Shown in pieces: positions 16,739-26,846 of a stretch of DNA of 64,000 nt. The translations under genes and the position numbers were made by a program. Numbering within the stretch: position 1 is the first letter of the stretch; the number at the start of each line of letters is the position of its first letter. The notes below the pieces were generated by a model that saw only the letters and a list, made by a program, of their open reading frames with translations, made no database searches and was not told the origin of the DNA. This stretch comes from Maridesulfovibrio sp. (GTDB lineage Bacteria > Desulfobacterota > Desulfovibrionia > Desulfovibrionales > Desulfovibrionaceae), in contig NZ_OY763932.1 in the NCBI RefSeq assembly GCF_963667685.1, positions 186,001 to 250,000 of the forward strand. Direction: 5' to 3'.

Positions 16739-17122
16739 CTACCAGATTTCGCACAAGAGTTCGCCGCCAACGTTAAGCTCTTTAGCTTTAACGCCGTCAA
16801 CTACGCCCTTTGAAGTGGAAAGTATGCAAATCCCGAGTCCATTAAGGACAGAGGGAATATCTTCAACGCCTACAAACACGCGACGACCGGGTGTGCTGAT
16901 TTTCTTCATGCCACTAATGAGGGCTTTTCCATCAACATACTTAAGGGTAACGTTAATATCATTGTCTTCAGCTGTGAAGTCAGCGATATAACCTTCATCC
17001 TTAAGAATCCCGGCGATAGCTGTTTTAATCTTAGACCCGGGAATGGACACGGACTTGTGATAAGCACCGTGTGCATTGCGAATGCGGGTCAGCATATCGG
17101 CGATAGGATCGACAACAGGCAT
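16739..17122 (-). CDS. rpsH: 30S ribosomal protein S8
   Basis: 127 residues, opening DPIADMLTRIRNAHGAYHKS and closing STSKGVVDGVKAKELNVGGE, both strong S8 signatures. S8 is a primary binder of the 16S central domain and in E. coli represses the spc operon at the rplE leader; no such element was recognised here. The ATG at 17122 is 15 bases after rpsN. Confidence 0.97.
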   Translation of the reverse strand: MPVVDPIADMLTRIRNAHGAYHKSVSIPGSKIKTAIAGILKDEGYIADFTAEDNDINVTLKYVDGKALISGMKKISTPGRRVFVGVEDIPSVLNGLGICILSTSKGVVDGVKAKELNVGGELLCEIW

Positions 17123-17137
17123 TTTAAACTCCTTATA

Positions 17138-17323
17138 TTACCAGCTGGCTTTACGCACGCCGGGAAGTTCACCCGCAAGGGCCTTTTCCCTGAAGCAAAT
17201 ACGGCAAACACCATATTTACGCAGGAATGCACGAGGACGACCGCAGATGGGGCATCTGTTATATTCGCGCACTTTGAACTTAGGCTTACGTTTCGCCTTA
17301 ACTTTTAAAGCTGTCCTGGCCAA
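17138..17323 (-). CDS. rpsN: 30S ribosomal protein S14 type Z (zinc-binding)
   Basis: 61 residues, the short zinc form. C24 and C27 (NRCPICGRP) and C40 and C43 (GVCRICF) form the zinc ribbon. The short form lacks the longer N-terminal extension of E. coli S14. Position between rplE and rpsH is canonical. Together with the cysteine-rich S4, L24, L33 and L36 here, it points to a zinc-replete ribosome. Confidence 0.97.
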   Translation of the reverse strand: MARTALKVKAKRKPKFKVREYNRCPICGRPRAFLRKYGVCRICFREKALAGELPGVRKASW

Positions 17324-17335
17324 AACGATATCCTC

Positions 17336-17875
17336 CTATTTCTTGAAGGGCATTCCAAGAAGCTCGAGGAGCATCTTGCCTTCTTTATCAGTTTTAGCGG
17401 AGGTGACGATAGTCACGTTCATCCCTTTGGTGATCTCGATTTGATCGAGCTGAATCTCAGGAAAGATAGTCAATTCCTTGATTCCGAGGGTGAAGTTACC
17501 GCGTCCATCGAAGCCTTTGTCAGGAATACCGCGAAAGTCGCGTACACGAGGAAGAGCAAAGCTAATCAGCTTGTCCAGAAAGTCCCACATGAGATCTCTA
17601 CGTAGAGTAACACGGGAACCTACAGGCATTCCTTCGCGCAGCTTAAAAGCTGCAATTGACTTTTTCGCTCTGGTAACTACTGCGCGCTGTCCTGCAATTG
17701 CAGTCAGTTCTTCAACAGCACCATCAATGAGCTTAGCGTTCTGGCTTGCTTCACCGAGTCCGATGTTAAGAGAGATTGCCTTAATACCAGGAATCTCCAT
17801 CGAGCTCTTGTACCCGAACTCTTTGTTAAGAGCCGGGGCGACCTTGTCCGTATATATTTTTTCGAGACGTGTCAT
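17336..17875 (-). CDS. rplE: 50S ribosomal protein L5
   Basis: 179 residues. ITVRAKKS-like region here reads [20 protein letters not shown], followed by [17 protein letters not shown] and [20 protein letters not shown], hallmark L5 segments. L5 binds 5S rRNA and contacts P-site tRNA and S13. It follows rplX by nine bases. Confidence 0.97.
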   Translation of the reverse strand: MTRLEKIYTDKVAPALNKEFGYKSSMEIPGIKAISLNIGLGEASQNAKLIDGAVEELTAIAGQRAVVTRAKKSIAAFKLREGMPVGSRVTLRRDLMWDFLDKLISFALPRVRDFRGIPDKGFDGRGNFTLGIKELTIFPEIQLDQIEITKGMNVTIVTSAKTDKEGKMLLELLGMPFKK

Positions 17876-17884
17876 CGCAAAACC

Positions 17885-18202
17885 CTAGTCGATGATTTCG
17901 TTACATTTTTTACAAAAACGGATGTTCTTTCCGTCTTCGGTCTCACGTACGCCAACGCGGGTTGCTTTTGTGCAAGCGGGGCACACAACCTGAATGTTGG
18001 AGATGTGAACAGGGGCTTCTTTCTCAACAATACCGCCGGGCTGGTTAGCATAAGGGTTCGGCTTGGTGTGCCTGGAAACCATATTAACCTGCTCAACAAG
18101 GACAGTGTCCTTCTTGCGGTTGATCTTGAGGACCTTACCGATCTTCCCCTTATCCTTGCCGGCGATGACCATAACTTTGTCATCAACATGTATCTTGTTC
18201 AT
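17885..18202 (-). CDS. rplX: 50S ribosomal protein L24 (with zinc-ribbon tail)
   Basis: 105 residues. The N-terminal KOW motif ([19 protein letters not shown]) binds 23S rRNA and initiates 50S assembly. The C-terminal part carries C74, C77, C97 and C100 (CPAC and CKKC), a zinc-ribbon-like form seen in some bacterial L24 proteins. It starts 25 bases after rplN. Confidence 0.97.
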   Translation of the reverse strand: MNKIHVDDKVMVIAGKDKGKIGKVLKINRKKDTVLVEQVNMVSRHTKPNPYANQPGGIVEKEAPVHISNIQVVCPACTKATRVGVRETEDGKNIRFCKKCNEIID

Positions 18203-18227
18203 GCCGTTTACCTTCTTGTGATAAGGA

Positions 18228-18596
18228 TTACAGAACCTCGGGAGCGAGAGAAACGATCTTCATGAAGCCTGCGCCTCGAAGTTCTCTTGCCACGGGACCG
18301 AAAATACGGGTCCCTACCGGGTCCATGGAGTTGTTCAGAAGAACGGCAGAGTTATTGTCGAACTTGATGTAAGAACCGTCAGGACGACCAATTTCTTTCT
18401 TGGTACGAACAACGACAGCTTTCATCACAGCGCCCTTCTTCACTTTGGAATGGGGCATCGCTTCCTTAACGGAAACCACAATAATGTCTCCGACACTGGC
18501 GTAGCGTCTCTTGGAACCACCAAGTACCTTGATACAAGATACTTTTTTGGCACCAGAGTTATCTGCTACGTCAAGTTTAGATTCTACCTGAATCAT
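18228..18596 (-). CDS. rplN: 50S ribosomal protein L14
   Basis: 122 residues, opening [19 protein letters not shown] with the ubiquitous L14 motif, then [23 protein letters not shown], and ending [24 protein letters not shown]14 forms an intersubunit bridge. It starts 11 bases after rpsQ. Confidence 0.98.
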   Translation of the reverse strand: MIQVESKLDVADNSGAKKVSCIKVLGGSKRRYASVGDIIVVSVKEAMPHSKVKKGAVMKAVVVRTKKEIGRPDGSYIKFDNNSAVLLNNSMDPVGTRIFGPVARELRGAGFMKIVSLAPEVL

Positions 18597-18607
18597 AGCT
18601 AATACCC

Positions 18608-18874
18608 CTAAACTGCTTTTTCCAGAATTTTATCGAGATGCCACCTTTTGCGCCGGCTAAGGGGGCGGAATTCAACAATCTGCACCTTATCGCCGATACC
18701 GCACTCATTAGACGGATCATGTGCCATGAATTTGGTGTGGCGACGGATGAATTTTTTATACAGGGGGTGCTTTACGAGAGTCTCACAACGCACGACAATA
18801 GTCTTGTCGGCTTTGTCGGAGACTACTACGCCGGTCAGCACGCGCCTGTTTCCTTTCAGATTAAGCTCTGCCAT
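18608..18874 (-). CDS. rpsQ: 30S ribosomal protein S17
   Basis: 88 residues with the OB-fold signature [38 protein letters not shown] and C-terminal [16 protein letters not shown]17 binds the 16S 5' domain. It starts three bases after rpmC, in the standard rpmC-rpsQ-rplN order. Confidence 0.97.
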   Translation of the reverse strand: MAELNLKGNRRVLTGVVVSDKADKTIVVRCETLVKHPLYKKFIRRHTKFMAHDPSNECGIGDKVQIVEFRPLSRRKRWHLDKILEKAV

Positions 18875-18877
18875 GGC

Positions 18878-19072
18878 TTATGCTCCCAGTTCCTTTTCAC
18901 GCTGCACGGTGAGGATCTTTGCGATGTCTTTTTTAACATCGGACAGTCTCTGGGTGTTTTCCAGCTGTGCAGTAGCATGCTGGAAACGAAGGTTGAAAAG
19001 CTCCTGACGAGCTTCTACAAGCTTCTCATTCAGAGCAGCGTTGTCGAGTTCACGAAGTTCTTTGGCTTTCAT
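18878..19072 (-). CDS. rpmC: 50S ribosomal protein L29
   Basis: 64 residues of two helices: MKAKELRELDNAALNEKLVE and LFNLRFQHATAQLENTQRL, the latter being the L29 signature. L29 sits beside L23 at the polypeptide exit. It starts one base after the rplP stop, implying translational coupling. Confidence 0.96.
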   Translation of the reverse strand: MKAKELRELDNAALNEKLVEARQELFNLRFQHATAQLENTQRLSDVKKDIAKILTVQREKELGA

Positions 19073-19073
19073 T

Positions 19074-19487
19074 CTACAATCCCTCCTTGACTACAATAGT
19101 AGTTTTAACAGGAAGTTTGTGTGAGGCACGGACCAGTGCTTCTTTGGCCAGCGCAATGTCAACACCCTTCACTTCGTAGAGAATGCGACCGGGTTTAACC
19201 GGGGCAACCCAACCAACCGGAGAACCTTTACCTTTACCCTGTCTGACTTCAGCAGGCTTAGCAGTAATAGGCATATCGGGGAAAACCCTAATCCATACCT
19301 GACCGCCACGCTTGATGTGACGCATAATAGCGATACGAGCGGCTTCAATCTGGTTGTTGGTAAGTTTTCCGTGTTCCAGAGTCTTGATTGCAATATCGCC
19401 GAAAGCGATAGTGGAACCGCGCTGAGCTTTACCTTTCAGGCGGCCTTTCTGACGCTTACGGAATTTAACTTTCTTAGGTGATAGCAT
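19074..19487 (-). CDS. rplP: 50S ribosomal protein L16
   Basis: 137 residues, opening [20 protein letters not shown], with [20 protein letters not shown] and [20 protein letters not shown] in the conserved core. L16 organises the A-site region of the peptidyl transferase centre. Its ATG overlaps the rpsC stop at 19487. Confidence 0.97.
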   Translation of the reverse strand: MLSPKKVKFRKRQKGRLKGKAQRGSTIAFGDIAIKTLEHGKLTNNQIEAARIAIMRHIKRGGQVWIRVFPDMPITAKPAEVRQGKGKGSPVGWVAPVKPGRILYEVKGVDIALAKEALVRASHKLPVKTTIVVKEGL

Positions 19488-20128
19488 TACTGTTCCACCT
19501 CGTGGTCAAGAATTTCACCTTTGAAGATCCAGACCTTGATGCCGATTACACCGTAAGTGGTGTTAGCGCGTGCTACACCATAATCGATGTCAGCCCTGAG
19601 AGTCTGAAGGGGTACACGACCATCGCGATACCATTCGGTACGTGCGATTTCAGCACCGGCAAGACGGCCGGCACAGGCCACTTTAATACCCTCTGCACCG
19701 AACTTGCGAGCGAGGCCCACAATGCGCTTCATGGCGCGACGGAAAGCCACACGGCGCTCAAGCTGCTGAGCAATATTCTCAGCAACGAGCTGCGCGTCGG
19801 TTTCAGGACGGCGGATTTCGCTAACTTCAAGAGCGAATTCTTTATTAAACTTTCTACGAAGATCTTCACGGAGCTTTTCGATCTCAACACCTTTACGACC
19901 GATGATAATACCGGGACGTGCAGTGTGGATGATCAGACGGATTTTGCCGCCTGCGCGCTCAATCTCAATTTTAGAGACGCCTGCGTGAAAGATTTTCTCT
20001 TTTACATATTTACGAATGCTGTCGTCTTCGTAGACGAAAGCGGGATAGTCCTTACTGGAGAACCATCTGGAAAGCCAGTTCTTGGTGTATCCAAGTCTGA
20101 AGCCGTATGGATGTACTTTCTGACCCAT
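19487..20128 (-). CDS. rpsC: 30S ribosomal protein S3
   Basis: 213 residues, opening [20 protein letters not shown], a KH domain with [20 protein letters not shown], and the C-terminal [20 protein letters not shown] motif. S3 lines the mRNA entry channel and contributes helicase activity. It starts nine bases after rplV. Confidence 0.98.
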   Translation of the reverse strand: MGQKVHPYGFRLGYTKNWLSRWFSSKDYPAFVYEDDSIRKYVKEKIFHAGVSKIEIERAGGKIRLIIHTARPGIIIGRKGVEIEKLREDLRRKFNKEFALEVSEIRRPETDAQLVAENIAQQLERRVAFRRAMKRIVGLARKFGAEGIKVACAGRLAGAEIARTEWYRDGRVPLQTLRADIDYGVARANTTYGVIGIKVWIFKGEILDHEVEQ

Positions 20129-20137
20129 GACACTACC

Positions 20138-20470
20138 CTACATTTCTTTTACTACGACGGTTATATGGCTGGTGCGCTTGCGGATGCGATACGCACGACC
20201 CATAGCCCTGGGCTGAATTCTCTTCCAGGTAGGACCCTCATCAATTTTGACGATGTCTACACAAAGAGAGTCAACATCCACTCCGGGAATCTGCTCGGCA
20301 TTTGCCACTGCAGAGTAAAGCACTTTACTGAGCATTTCAGCACCCTTTTTGGGGGTGAACTTCAGAATGTTGAGGGCTTCCTCAACAGGCTTTCCCTTGA
20401 TGTTTTCCGCTACCAAGCGCACTTTCCTAGGAGAAATGCGCATATATTTTGCAATAGCTCTTGCTTCCAT
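20138..20470 (-). CDS. rplV: 50S ribosomal protein L22
   Basis: 110 residues. MEARAIAKYMRISPRKVRLV is typical; the tunnel-lining hairpin is the conserved EGPTWKRIQPRAMGRAYRIR. Alterations in this loop are known to confer macrolide resistance in other bacteria, but no deletion is seen here. It starts 13 bases after rpsS. Confidence 0.97.
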   Translation of the reverse strand: MEARAIAKYMRISPRKVRLVAENIKGKPVEEALNILKFTPKKGAEMLSKVLYSAVANAEQIPGVDVDSLCVDIVKIDEGPTWKRIQPRAMGRAYRIRKRTSHITVVVKEM

Positions 20471-20483
20471 TGCTCAACACCTT

Positions 20484-20765
20484 CTAGCGTTTGGCCTTGC
20501 TTTTCTTGTCAGCAGCGTGGCCGTAGTAGGTACGGGTGGGGGAGAATTCGCCCAACTTATGTCCTACCATGTTTTCGGTCACGAAGACAGGGATAAACTT
20601 ACGGCCATTATGTACTGCGAAGGTCAAACCTACCATTTCAGGAATGATAGTTGAGCGACGGGACCAGGTCTGAATAACCTTGCGGTCACCTGATTCCTGA
20701 GCTTTTACGACCTTTTTAAGCAGATGATCGTCAATAAACGGGCCTTTTTTCAGTGATCTTGGCAT
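20484..20765 (-). CDS. rpsS: 30S ribosomal protein S19
   Basis: 93 residues, [19 protein letters not shown], then [21 protein letters not shown] and [19 protein letters not shown], all invariant S19 blocks. S19 binds S13 at the subunit head. It starts nine bases after rplB. Confidence 0.98.
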   Translation of the reverse strand: MPRSLKKGPFIDDHLLKKVVKAQESGDRKVIQTWSRRSTIIPEMVGLTFAVHNGRKFIPVFVTENMVGHKLGEFSPTRTYYGHAADKKSKAKR

Positions 20766-20774
20766 TACAGTCTC

Positions 20775-21605
20775 CTACCTCTGCCCGCGGCGTTTAACGA
20801 TGAGCTTGGAAGAAGGTTTCTTCTTACTACGGGTCTTGTATCCCTTAGCAGGCATACCCCAAGGAGAAACGGGGTGTCTACCACCGGAACTGCGACCTTC
20901 ACCACCACCAAGGGGGTGATCGATCGGGTTCATAGCAACACCACGAACTTTAGGTCTGCGACCCAGCCAGCGGTTACGGCCGGCTTTACCAAGGGTAATG
21001 TTTTCGTGATGAATGTTACCAACCTGACCTACGGTAGCGCAACAAGTTGCGAGAACCTTACGGACTTCACCGGAAGGCATGCGCAGAAGAGCATATTTGC
21101 CTTCTTTAGCGACAAGCTGGGCGTAGGTACCGGCAGCGCGGCAGAACTGTCCGCCTTTACCGGGATACAATTCAATATTGTGAACGATAGTACCAACAGG
21201 GATATTCTTCAGCAGGAGAGCGTTACCGGGTTTGATATCGGCTTTTTCTCCAGAGAGAATTTTATCACCCTTGTTCAGTCCTACAGGACAAAGGATGTAA
21301 CGCTTTTCACCATCAGCATAGTGCAGAAGTGCAATGCGTGCAGACCTGTTGGGATCATATTCGATTGAAGCAACAGTTGCGGGAACTTCCAACTTATTAC
21401 GTTTGAAGTCGATGACACGGTAAAGGCGTTTAACGCCACCGCCACGACGACGGGAAGTAACCCGGCCGTTATTGTTTCTACCGGCCTTCTTGGTCAGCCC
21501 CTTGGTAAGGGACTTTTCCGGAGTAGACTTAGTGATCTCCTCAAAGGTGGAGATAGTCTGGAACCGGCGACCGGGAGAGGTCGGCTTCAGCTTACGGGTA
21601 GCCAT
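20775..21605 (-). CDS. rplB: 50S ribosomal protein L2
   Basis: 276 residues. [20 protein letters not shown] and [20 protein letters not shown] in the RNA-binding domain, and [20 protein letters not shown] near the C-terminus, which holds the conserved histidine implicated in peptidyl transfer. L2 is a core assembly protein. It starts three bases after rplW. Confidence 0.98.
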   Translation of the reverse strand: MATRKLKPTSPGRRFQTISTFEEITKSTPEKSLTKGLTKKAGRNNNGRVTSRRRGGGVKRLYRVIDFKRNKLEVPATVASIEYDPNRSARIALLHYADGEKRYILCPVGLNKGDKILSGEKADIKPGNALLLKNIPVGTIVHNIELYPGKGGQFCRAAGTYAQLVAKEGKYALLRMPSGEVRKVLATCCATVGQVGNIHHENITLGKAGRNRWLGRRPKVRGVAMNPIDHPLGGGEGRSSGGRHPVSPWGMPAKGYKTRSKKKPSSKLIVKRRGQR

Positions 21606-21608
21606 CTC

Positions 21609-21899
21609 TTAAACTCCTTCGAAGAATTCGATTTTTTCGCCCGCGGAAAGCTTTACGTATGCTTTCTTGTAGCCGGACAATTTACCGACAACACGGCCGA
21701 ACTTTCTGCGCAGACCAGGTCTTTTACGTACAATTCGTACGAAATCAACCTTTACGTCAAAAGCAGATTCAACTGCTTTTTTGACTTCAGTCTTGTTGGC
21801 AGAAGGCAGCACATAAAAAGCAACCTGATTGGAAGCCTCTTTAATGTCAGTGGCCTTTTCCGAAATGACCGGTTTGATAAGAATCTGAGTATAGTCCAT
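21609..21899 (-). CDS. rplW: 50S ribosomal protein L23
   Basis: 96 residues, MDYTQILIKPVISEKATDIK, then VAFYVLPSANKTEVKKAVES. L23 surrounds the exit tunnel and docks trigger factor and SRP. The long loop RIVRKRPGLRRKFGRVVGKL is conserved. It starts two bases after the rplD stop. Confidence 0.96.
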   Translation of the reverse strand: MDYTQILIKPVISEKATDIKEASNQVAFYVLPSANKTEVKKAVESAFDVKVDFVRIVRKRPGLRRKFGRVVGKLSGYKKAYVKLSAGEKIEFFEGV

Positions 21900-21901
21900 G
21901 A

Positions 21902-22522
21902 CTATTTTAACCTCTCCTGCAGATCCTGTGCTGCGTTCTCAAGCATTACAATCTGGCGATGTTTAAGAATATCATAAACATTCAGCTGATCGGCAGATAT
22001 AAGCTTGATGCCAGGGATGTTCCTCGCAGAAAGGAGGAGTTTATTATCAGCGTCCTTGACGATAACCAAGGCTTTATTCAGACCGAGAGCTTCAGCTACT
22101 TCTACGAAGAGCTTGGTCTTGATCTCTGGAAGGTCGATAGACTTTACAATCATCAGCTTTTCTTCGCTGAAACGGGAAGTCAGAGCCATTCTGAGAGCCA
22201 GACGGCGGACCTTTTTATTTACCTTGAAGGAGTAGTCGCGGGGCTGGGGACCGAAAGTAGTTCCACCGCCACGCCACAGGGGTGAACGGGTGGAGCCTGA
22301 ACGAGCACGACCGGTGCCTTTCTGGCGCCAAGGCTTAGCACCACCGCCACGTTTCATACCACGAGTTTTAGTGGCATGAGTACCCTGACGTTTGGCTGCA
22401 AGCTGGGAACGTACTACGAGATGCAGGATTTCGGGTTTGACCGGAACTTCGAAAACTTCCGGAGCAAGATCCATGCTCCCTACTTCCTTTTTAGTTTGAT
22501 CATATATAGTAATGGTAGCCAT
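21902..22522 (-). CDS. rplD: 50S ribosomal protein L4
   Basis: 206 residues. The tunnel loop is clear: [20 protein letters not shown] followed by [20 protein letters not shown]. In E. coli L4 represses the S10 operon at the rpsJ leader. The rpsJ leader here has a long stem (see 23581-23617), so similar feedback is possible but untested. It starts 12 bases after rplC. Confidence 0.97.
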   Translation of the reverse strand: MATITIYDQTKKEVGSMDLAPEVFEVPVKPEILHLVVRSQLAAKRQGTHATKTRGMKRGGGAKPWRQKGTGRARSGSTRSPLWRGGGTTFGPQPRDYSFKVNKKVRRLALRMALTSRFSEEKLMIVKSIDLPEIKTKLFVEVAEALGLNKALVIVKDADNKLLLSARNIPGIKLISADQLNVYDILKHRQIVMLENAAQDLQERLK

Positions 22523-22534
22523 TTTTTTATTCCT

Positions 22535-23167
22535 CTAGCTGGTCTTGCGGATCATCACCAGACCGTTCTTAGGACCGGGAACCTGTCCCTTTACCACGAG
22601 AACGTTTTCATCGGTGCGAACGTCTACGATTTCGATGTTAGAAACAGTAACGCGCTCATTACCCATCTGACCGGGCATTTTTTTGCCTTTGAATACTTTG
22701 CCAGGGAAAGTAGCGTGGCCGATGGAACCAGGAGAACGGTGTACCTTTTCTGCACCGTGGGAAGCACGGGAACCAGCAAAGTTCCAACGCTTCATTACGC
22801 CCTGGAAACCTTTACCTTTAGAGGTGCCGGTCACTTTGACCTTCTCACCTGCGGAAAAGATGTCCACGGAGATTTCCTGGCCCAGTTCGTAGTCAGCTAC
22901 AGACTCAAGGGGGAACTCGCGAAGGTGACGAAAGTAGCCTTTGCCGGCTTTTTCCTGATGACCTTTTGCGGGCTTATTAACCTTGCGCTCGGGAAGAGCG
23001 TCGTAGCCGAGCTGGATGGCGTTGTAGCCTTCCTTATCTTCAGTCTTAACCTGCATAACAGGACAAGGACCTACTTCAAGAACAGTGACGGGCACGATGG
23101 AACCGTCGTCAGCGAAGACGCGGGTCATGCCCAGTTTTTTACCGAGTAAACCGATAGTTTTTGCCAT
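22535..23167 (-). CDS. rplC: 50S ribosomal protein L3
   Basis: 210 residues, [20 protein letters not shown], with [20 protein letters not shown] and the [20 protein letters not shown] tip that approaches the peptidyl transferase centre. It starts 14 bases after rpsJ in the S10 operon. Confidence 0.98.
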   Translation of the reverse strand: MAKTIGLLGKKLGMTRVFADDGSIVPVTVLEVGPCPVMQVKTEDKEGYNAIQLGYDALPERKVNKPAKGHQEKAGKGYFRHLREFPLESVADYELGQEISVDIFSAGEKVKVTGTSKGKGFQGVMKRWNFAGSRASHGAEKVHRSPGSIGHATFPGKVFKGKKMPGQMGNERVTVSNIEIVDVRTDENVLVVKGQVPGPKNGLVMIRKTS

Positions 23168-23181
23168 GTTGAAGCCCTCCC

Positions 23182-23499
23182 TTACAGCTTGATTTCAACG
23201 TCAACACCAGCGGGCAGGCTGAGCTTGCCAAGTGCGTCAACGGTCTGCTGGGTGGGTTCAAGAATGTCAAGCAGACGCTTGTGGATTCTCATCTCAAACT
23301 GCTCACGAGACTTTTTGTCTACGTGTACAGAACGCTGAATGGTAGTACGGCTGATCTGTGTGGGCAGCGGGATGGGTCCTGCGATAGCAGCTCCAGTATT
23401 GCGGGCAGTATCCACAATCTCAGTAACTGCTTTATCAAGGATACGGTAGTCGTAAGCCTTGAGCTTGATCCTGATACGATCACTAGTCATAGAAACCAT
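23182..23499 (-). CDS. rpsJ: 30S ribosomal protein S10
   Basis: 105 residues. [20 protein letters not shown] and [20 protein letters not shown] are S10 signatures; the C-terminal [12 protein letters not shown] is universal. S10 acts in the ribosome head and, with NusB, in antitermination. I keep the ATG at 23499 since GGAG lies at good spacing; an internal ATG three codons later is possible. First gene of the S10 operon, behind a promoter and structured leader. Confidence 0.97.
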   Translation of the reverse strand: MVSMTSDRIRIKLKAYDYRILDKAVTEIVDTARNTGAAIAGPIPLPTQISRTTIQRSVHVDKKSREQFEMRIHKRLLDILEPTQQTVDALGKLSLPAGVDVEIKL

Positions 23500-23580
23500 G
23501 TTAATTTCTCCTAAATGAATTCAGAGACGACCTTTACTTGCAACGGTAAGAAGGAATGTGAGGTGTACCCTTCCTGGCCT

Positions 23581-23617
23581 GGTATGGTCGTCCAGCCAGC
23601 ATGCCGGACCTTATACC
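23581..23617 (-). promoter_or_regulatory. Stem-loop in the S10 operon leader
   Basis: On the reverse strand GGTAT, GGTC and GTCC pair in turn with GGAC, GACC and ATACC, making a long imperfect stem around a GC-rich tip. It lies in the 5' UTR of rpsJ, about 80 bases before the start. A role in ribosomal-protein feedback (L4-type) is inference. Confidence 0.5.
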
Positions 23618-23647
23618 TTATCTCTGTGGTTTCACGGGGTGGTTCCC

Positions 23648-23685
23648 GTAAAAAAGAACCTCCCGAACTCTATGGGTCCGGGAGG
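23648..23685 (-). terminator. Intrinsic terminator after fusA
   Basis: On the reverse strand CCTCCCG (23685-23679) pairs with CGGGAGG (23665-23659), followed by TTCTTTTTTAC. It lies 57 bases after the fusA stop and overlaps the S10 promoter, so transcripts begun at that promoter would lack the left arm and escape termination. Confidence 0.8.
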
Positions 23686-23713
23686 TATAGTGCTTTTTCA
23701 GCGTTGCTGTCAA
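23684..23713 (-). promoter_or_regulatory. Sigma70 promoter of the S10 operon
   Basis: TTGACA (23713-23708), an 18-base spacer and TATACC (23689-23684). The predicted start near 23677 gives a roughly 178-base leader. The -10 overlaps the left arm of the fusA terminator. Confidence 0.6.
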
Positions 23714-23742
23714 GCTTATATCAGATAAAAATTAAATTTATT

Positions 23743-25809
23743 TTAATTTTTGTTGATCAGCTCTTCAGCAATGGAAGCGGGAACAGGCTCATAATGGTCG
23801 AACTGCATAGTAAATGTTGCGCGGCCCTGAGTCTTGGAGCGGAGATCGGTTGCGTAACCGAACATCTCGCTAAGGGGTACGTCACATTTAACAACCTGTG
23901 CGTTAGCACGGGCTTCCATGGAGCCTACACGGCCACGACGACCATTGAGGTCACCCATAACATCGCCGAGGTACTCTTCAGGAGTAACAACCTCAACAGA
24001 CATGATGGGCTCGAGCAGCTGAGGAGCTGCTTTTTTAACCGCTTCTTTCAGTGCCATAGAACCAGCGATGTAGAATGCCTGCTCAGAGGAGTCAACATCG
24101 TGGTAGGAACCAAAGGTAAGAGTTGCTTTGATATCTACGAGCGGGAAGCCGGCGATAACACCGTTCTTCATAGCGTCGTGAATACCGCGGTCAACTGCGG
24201 GAATGTATTCTTTCGGAATTACGCCGCCTTTAATTTCGTCGACGAATTCATATTCACTTTCTGTGTTAGGCTCAATGCTAATCACAACGTGACCGTACTG
24301 ACCACGACCACCGGACTGTTTAGCATACTTATGATCAACTTCAACCTTTTTGGTGATAGTTTCACGGTAAGCTACACGGGGAGCACCAACGTTTGCGTTA
24401 ACATTAAACTCGCGGAGCAAACGGTCGACGATAACTTCAAGATGAAGTTCGCCCATACCTGCGATAAGAGTCTGACCTGTTTCTTCGTCACCTTTGACGC
24501 GAAAAGAGGGGTCTTCTTTAGCGAGTTTAGCGAGGCCCTGACTAAGCAGATCGCGGTCAGCCTTGGTCTTGGGCTCAATAGCAACTTCGATAACCGGTTC
24601 AGGAATATCGAGGGACTCAAGAACAACCGGGTTCTTCTGTTCGCAGAGAGTGTCACCGGTAGCCATGTTTTTAAGACCAACAGCAGCTACGATGTCACCA
24701 GCAAATGCTTCCTTGATTTCCTCACGCTTGTTAGCGTGCATCTTGAGCAGACGACCAATACGTTCTTTCTTACCGGTTGCGCCGTTAATAAAAGTAGCAC
24801 CGGATTCAATTTTACCGGAGTACAGGCGCAGAAAGGTAAGGTGTCCAACGAAGGGGTCGGTCATGAGCTTGAAGGAAAGAGCTGCCAGAGGAATATCATC
24901 ATCACAAGGGCACTCAATTTGCTTCTCAGTGCCGGGCTCAATACCAACGATAGCAGCGATATCCAAAGGAGAAGGAAGATAATCAACAACAGCGTCAAGC
25001 AGGGGCTGAACACCTTTGTTCTTGAAAGCAGTACCGCAAAGAACAGGGCAGATGGTCAGGCTGATGGTAGCTGCACGGATGCCCTTGATGATTTCTTCGG
25101 GGGAAAGTTCTTCACCACCGAGATATTTATCAAGGAGTTCTTCATCTTCTTCAGCAATAGCTTCAATCATTTCAAGGCGCATGGCTTCATACTGATCCAT
25201 GAGGTCAGCAGGAATTTCCTCAATGGAGTAATCCTTACCCATGTCGTCACTATAAATGAAGGCCTTACCAGTGATAAGGTCAACAGCACCCAGATACTCA
25301 TCTTCAGCTCCGATGGGGATCTGAAGAGGAACAGCTTTAGCGCCAAGACGATCCTTGAGCATTTCGACACAACGGAAGAAATCTGCTCCGATGCGGTCCA
25401 TCTTGTTGACGAAAGCCATACGGGGAACTTTATATCTGTCAGCCTGACGCCATACGGTTTCAGACTGAGGCTCAACACCGGCTACTGCGTCGAAAACGGC
25501 TACAGCGCCGTCAAGTACGCGCAGTGCACGCTCAACTTCCATTGTGAAGTCAACGTGACCGGGAGTATCAATAATGTTAATACGGTGATCCTTCCACATA
25601 CAGGTAGTGGCAGCACTGGTAATAGTGATACCGCGTTCCTGTTCCTGGACCATCCAGTCCATGGTGGCTTCGCCATCATGAACTTCACCGATTTTATGAG
25701 AAACACCAGTATAGAAAAGAATGCGCTCAGTAGTGGTAGTCTTACCCGCATCAATGTGGGCCATGATACCAATGTTACGCTGTTTATCTCTAGCAACCTT
25801 TCTAGCCAC
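23743..25809 (-). CDS. fusA: Translation elongation factor G
   Basis: 688 residues. GTPase motifs are G1 [16 protein letters not shown]3 [16 protein letters not shown] and G4 NKMDRIG. The switch region includes [13 protein letters not shown]. Domains II-V follow, with the IV/V part containing [18 protein letters not shown] and a GRRGRVGSM loop. EF-G drives translocation. It follows rpsG by 12 bases in the str order; tuf does not follow it, being placed after the tRNA cluster at 38.9 kb. Confidence 0.98.
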   Translation of the reverse strand: MARKVARDKQRNIGIMAHIDAGKTTTTERILFYTGVSHKIGEVHDGEATMDWMVQEQERGITITSAATTCMWKDHRINIIDTPGHVDFTMEVERALRVLDGAVAVFDAVAGVEPQSETVWRQADRYKVPRMAFVNKMDRIGADFFRCVEMLKDRLGAKAVPLQIPIGAEDEYLGAVDLITGKAFIYSDDMGKDYSIEEIPADLMDQYEAMRLEMIEAIAEEDEELLDKYLGGEELSPEEIIKGIRAATISLTICPVLCGTAFKNKGVQPLLDAVVDYLPSPLDIAAIVGIEPGTEKQIECPCDDDIPLAALSFKLMTDPFVGHLTFLRLYSGKIESGATFINGATGKKERIGRLLKMHANKREEIKEAFAGDIVAAVGLKNMATGDTLCEQKNPVVLESLDIPEPVIEVAIEPKTKADRDLLSQGLAKLAKEDPSFRVKGDEETGQTLIAGMGELHLEVIVDRLLREFNVNANVGAPRVAYRETITKKVEVDHKYAKQSGGRGQYGHVVISIEPNTESEYEFVDEIKGGVIPKEYIPAVDRGIHDAMKNGVIAGFPLVDIKATLTFGSYHDVDSSEQAFYIAGSMALKEAVKKAAPQLLEPIMSVEVVTPEEYLGDVMGDLNGRRGRVGSMEARANAQVVKCDVPLSEMFGYATDLRSKTQGRATFTMQFDHYEPVPASIAEELINKN

Positions 25810-25821
25810 TTTGTACTCCGA

Positions 25822-26690
<869 letters not shown>

Positions 26691-26731
26691 GAACCCTCCA
26701 AATTAAGTTTAATTTCAAAGACCGACGCAGT

Positions 26732-26759
26732 TAGACTAATATTTCACAATTTGTCAAGA
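26732..26759 (-). promoter_or_regulatory. Candidate promoter of the str cluster (rpsL-rpsG-fusA)
   Basis: TTGACA lies at 26759-26754 on the reverse strand, at the middle of the palindrome, with TCTAAC (4/6 match to -10) about 16 bases downstream (near 26737-26732). The start would be about 40 bases before the rpsL ATG. Confidence 0.45.
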
Positions 26760-26775
26760 CAAATTGTGAAATATT
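26738..26775. repeat. Perfect 38-base palindrome between rpoC and rpsL
   Basis: AATATTTCACAATTTGTC (26738-26755) and its exact complement (26758-26775) flank only two bases. On the reverse strand the centre reads TTGACA, the -35 of a likely str promoter. It could be the rpoC terminator stem (no strong U-tract follows) or an operator. Confidence 0.85.
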
Positions 26776-26846
26776 TGCTCCGTTGTCACTCGAGTCAGGC
26801 TGCAACCACCTGCTCGGCAGACCGGTACCGCGTTCTGGCGCCAGCA

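Noticed and set aside
19478-20596. 372-codon open frame on the forward strand
   Set aside because: Antisense to rpsC, rplV and rpsS.
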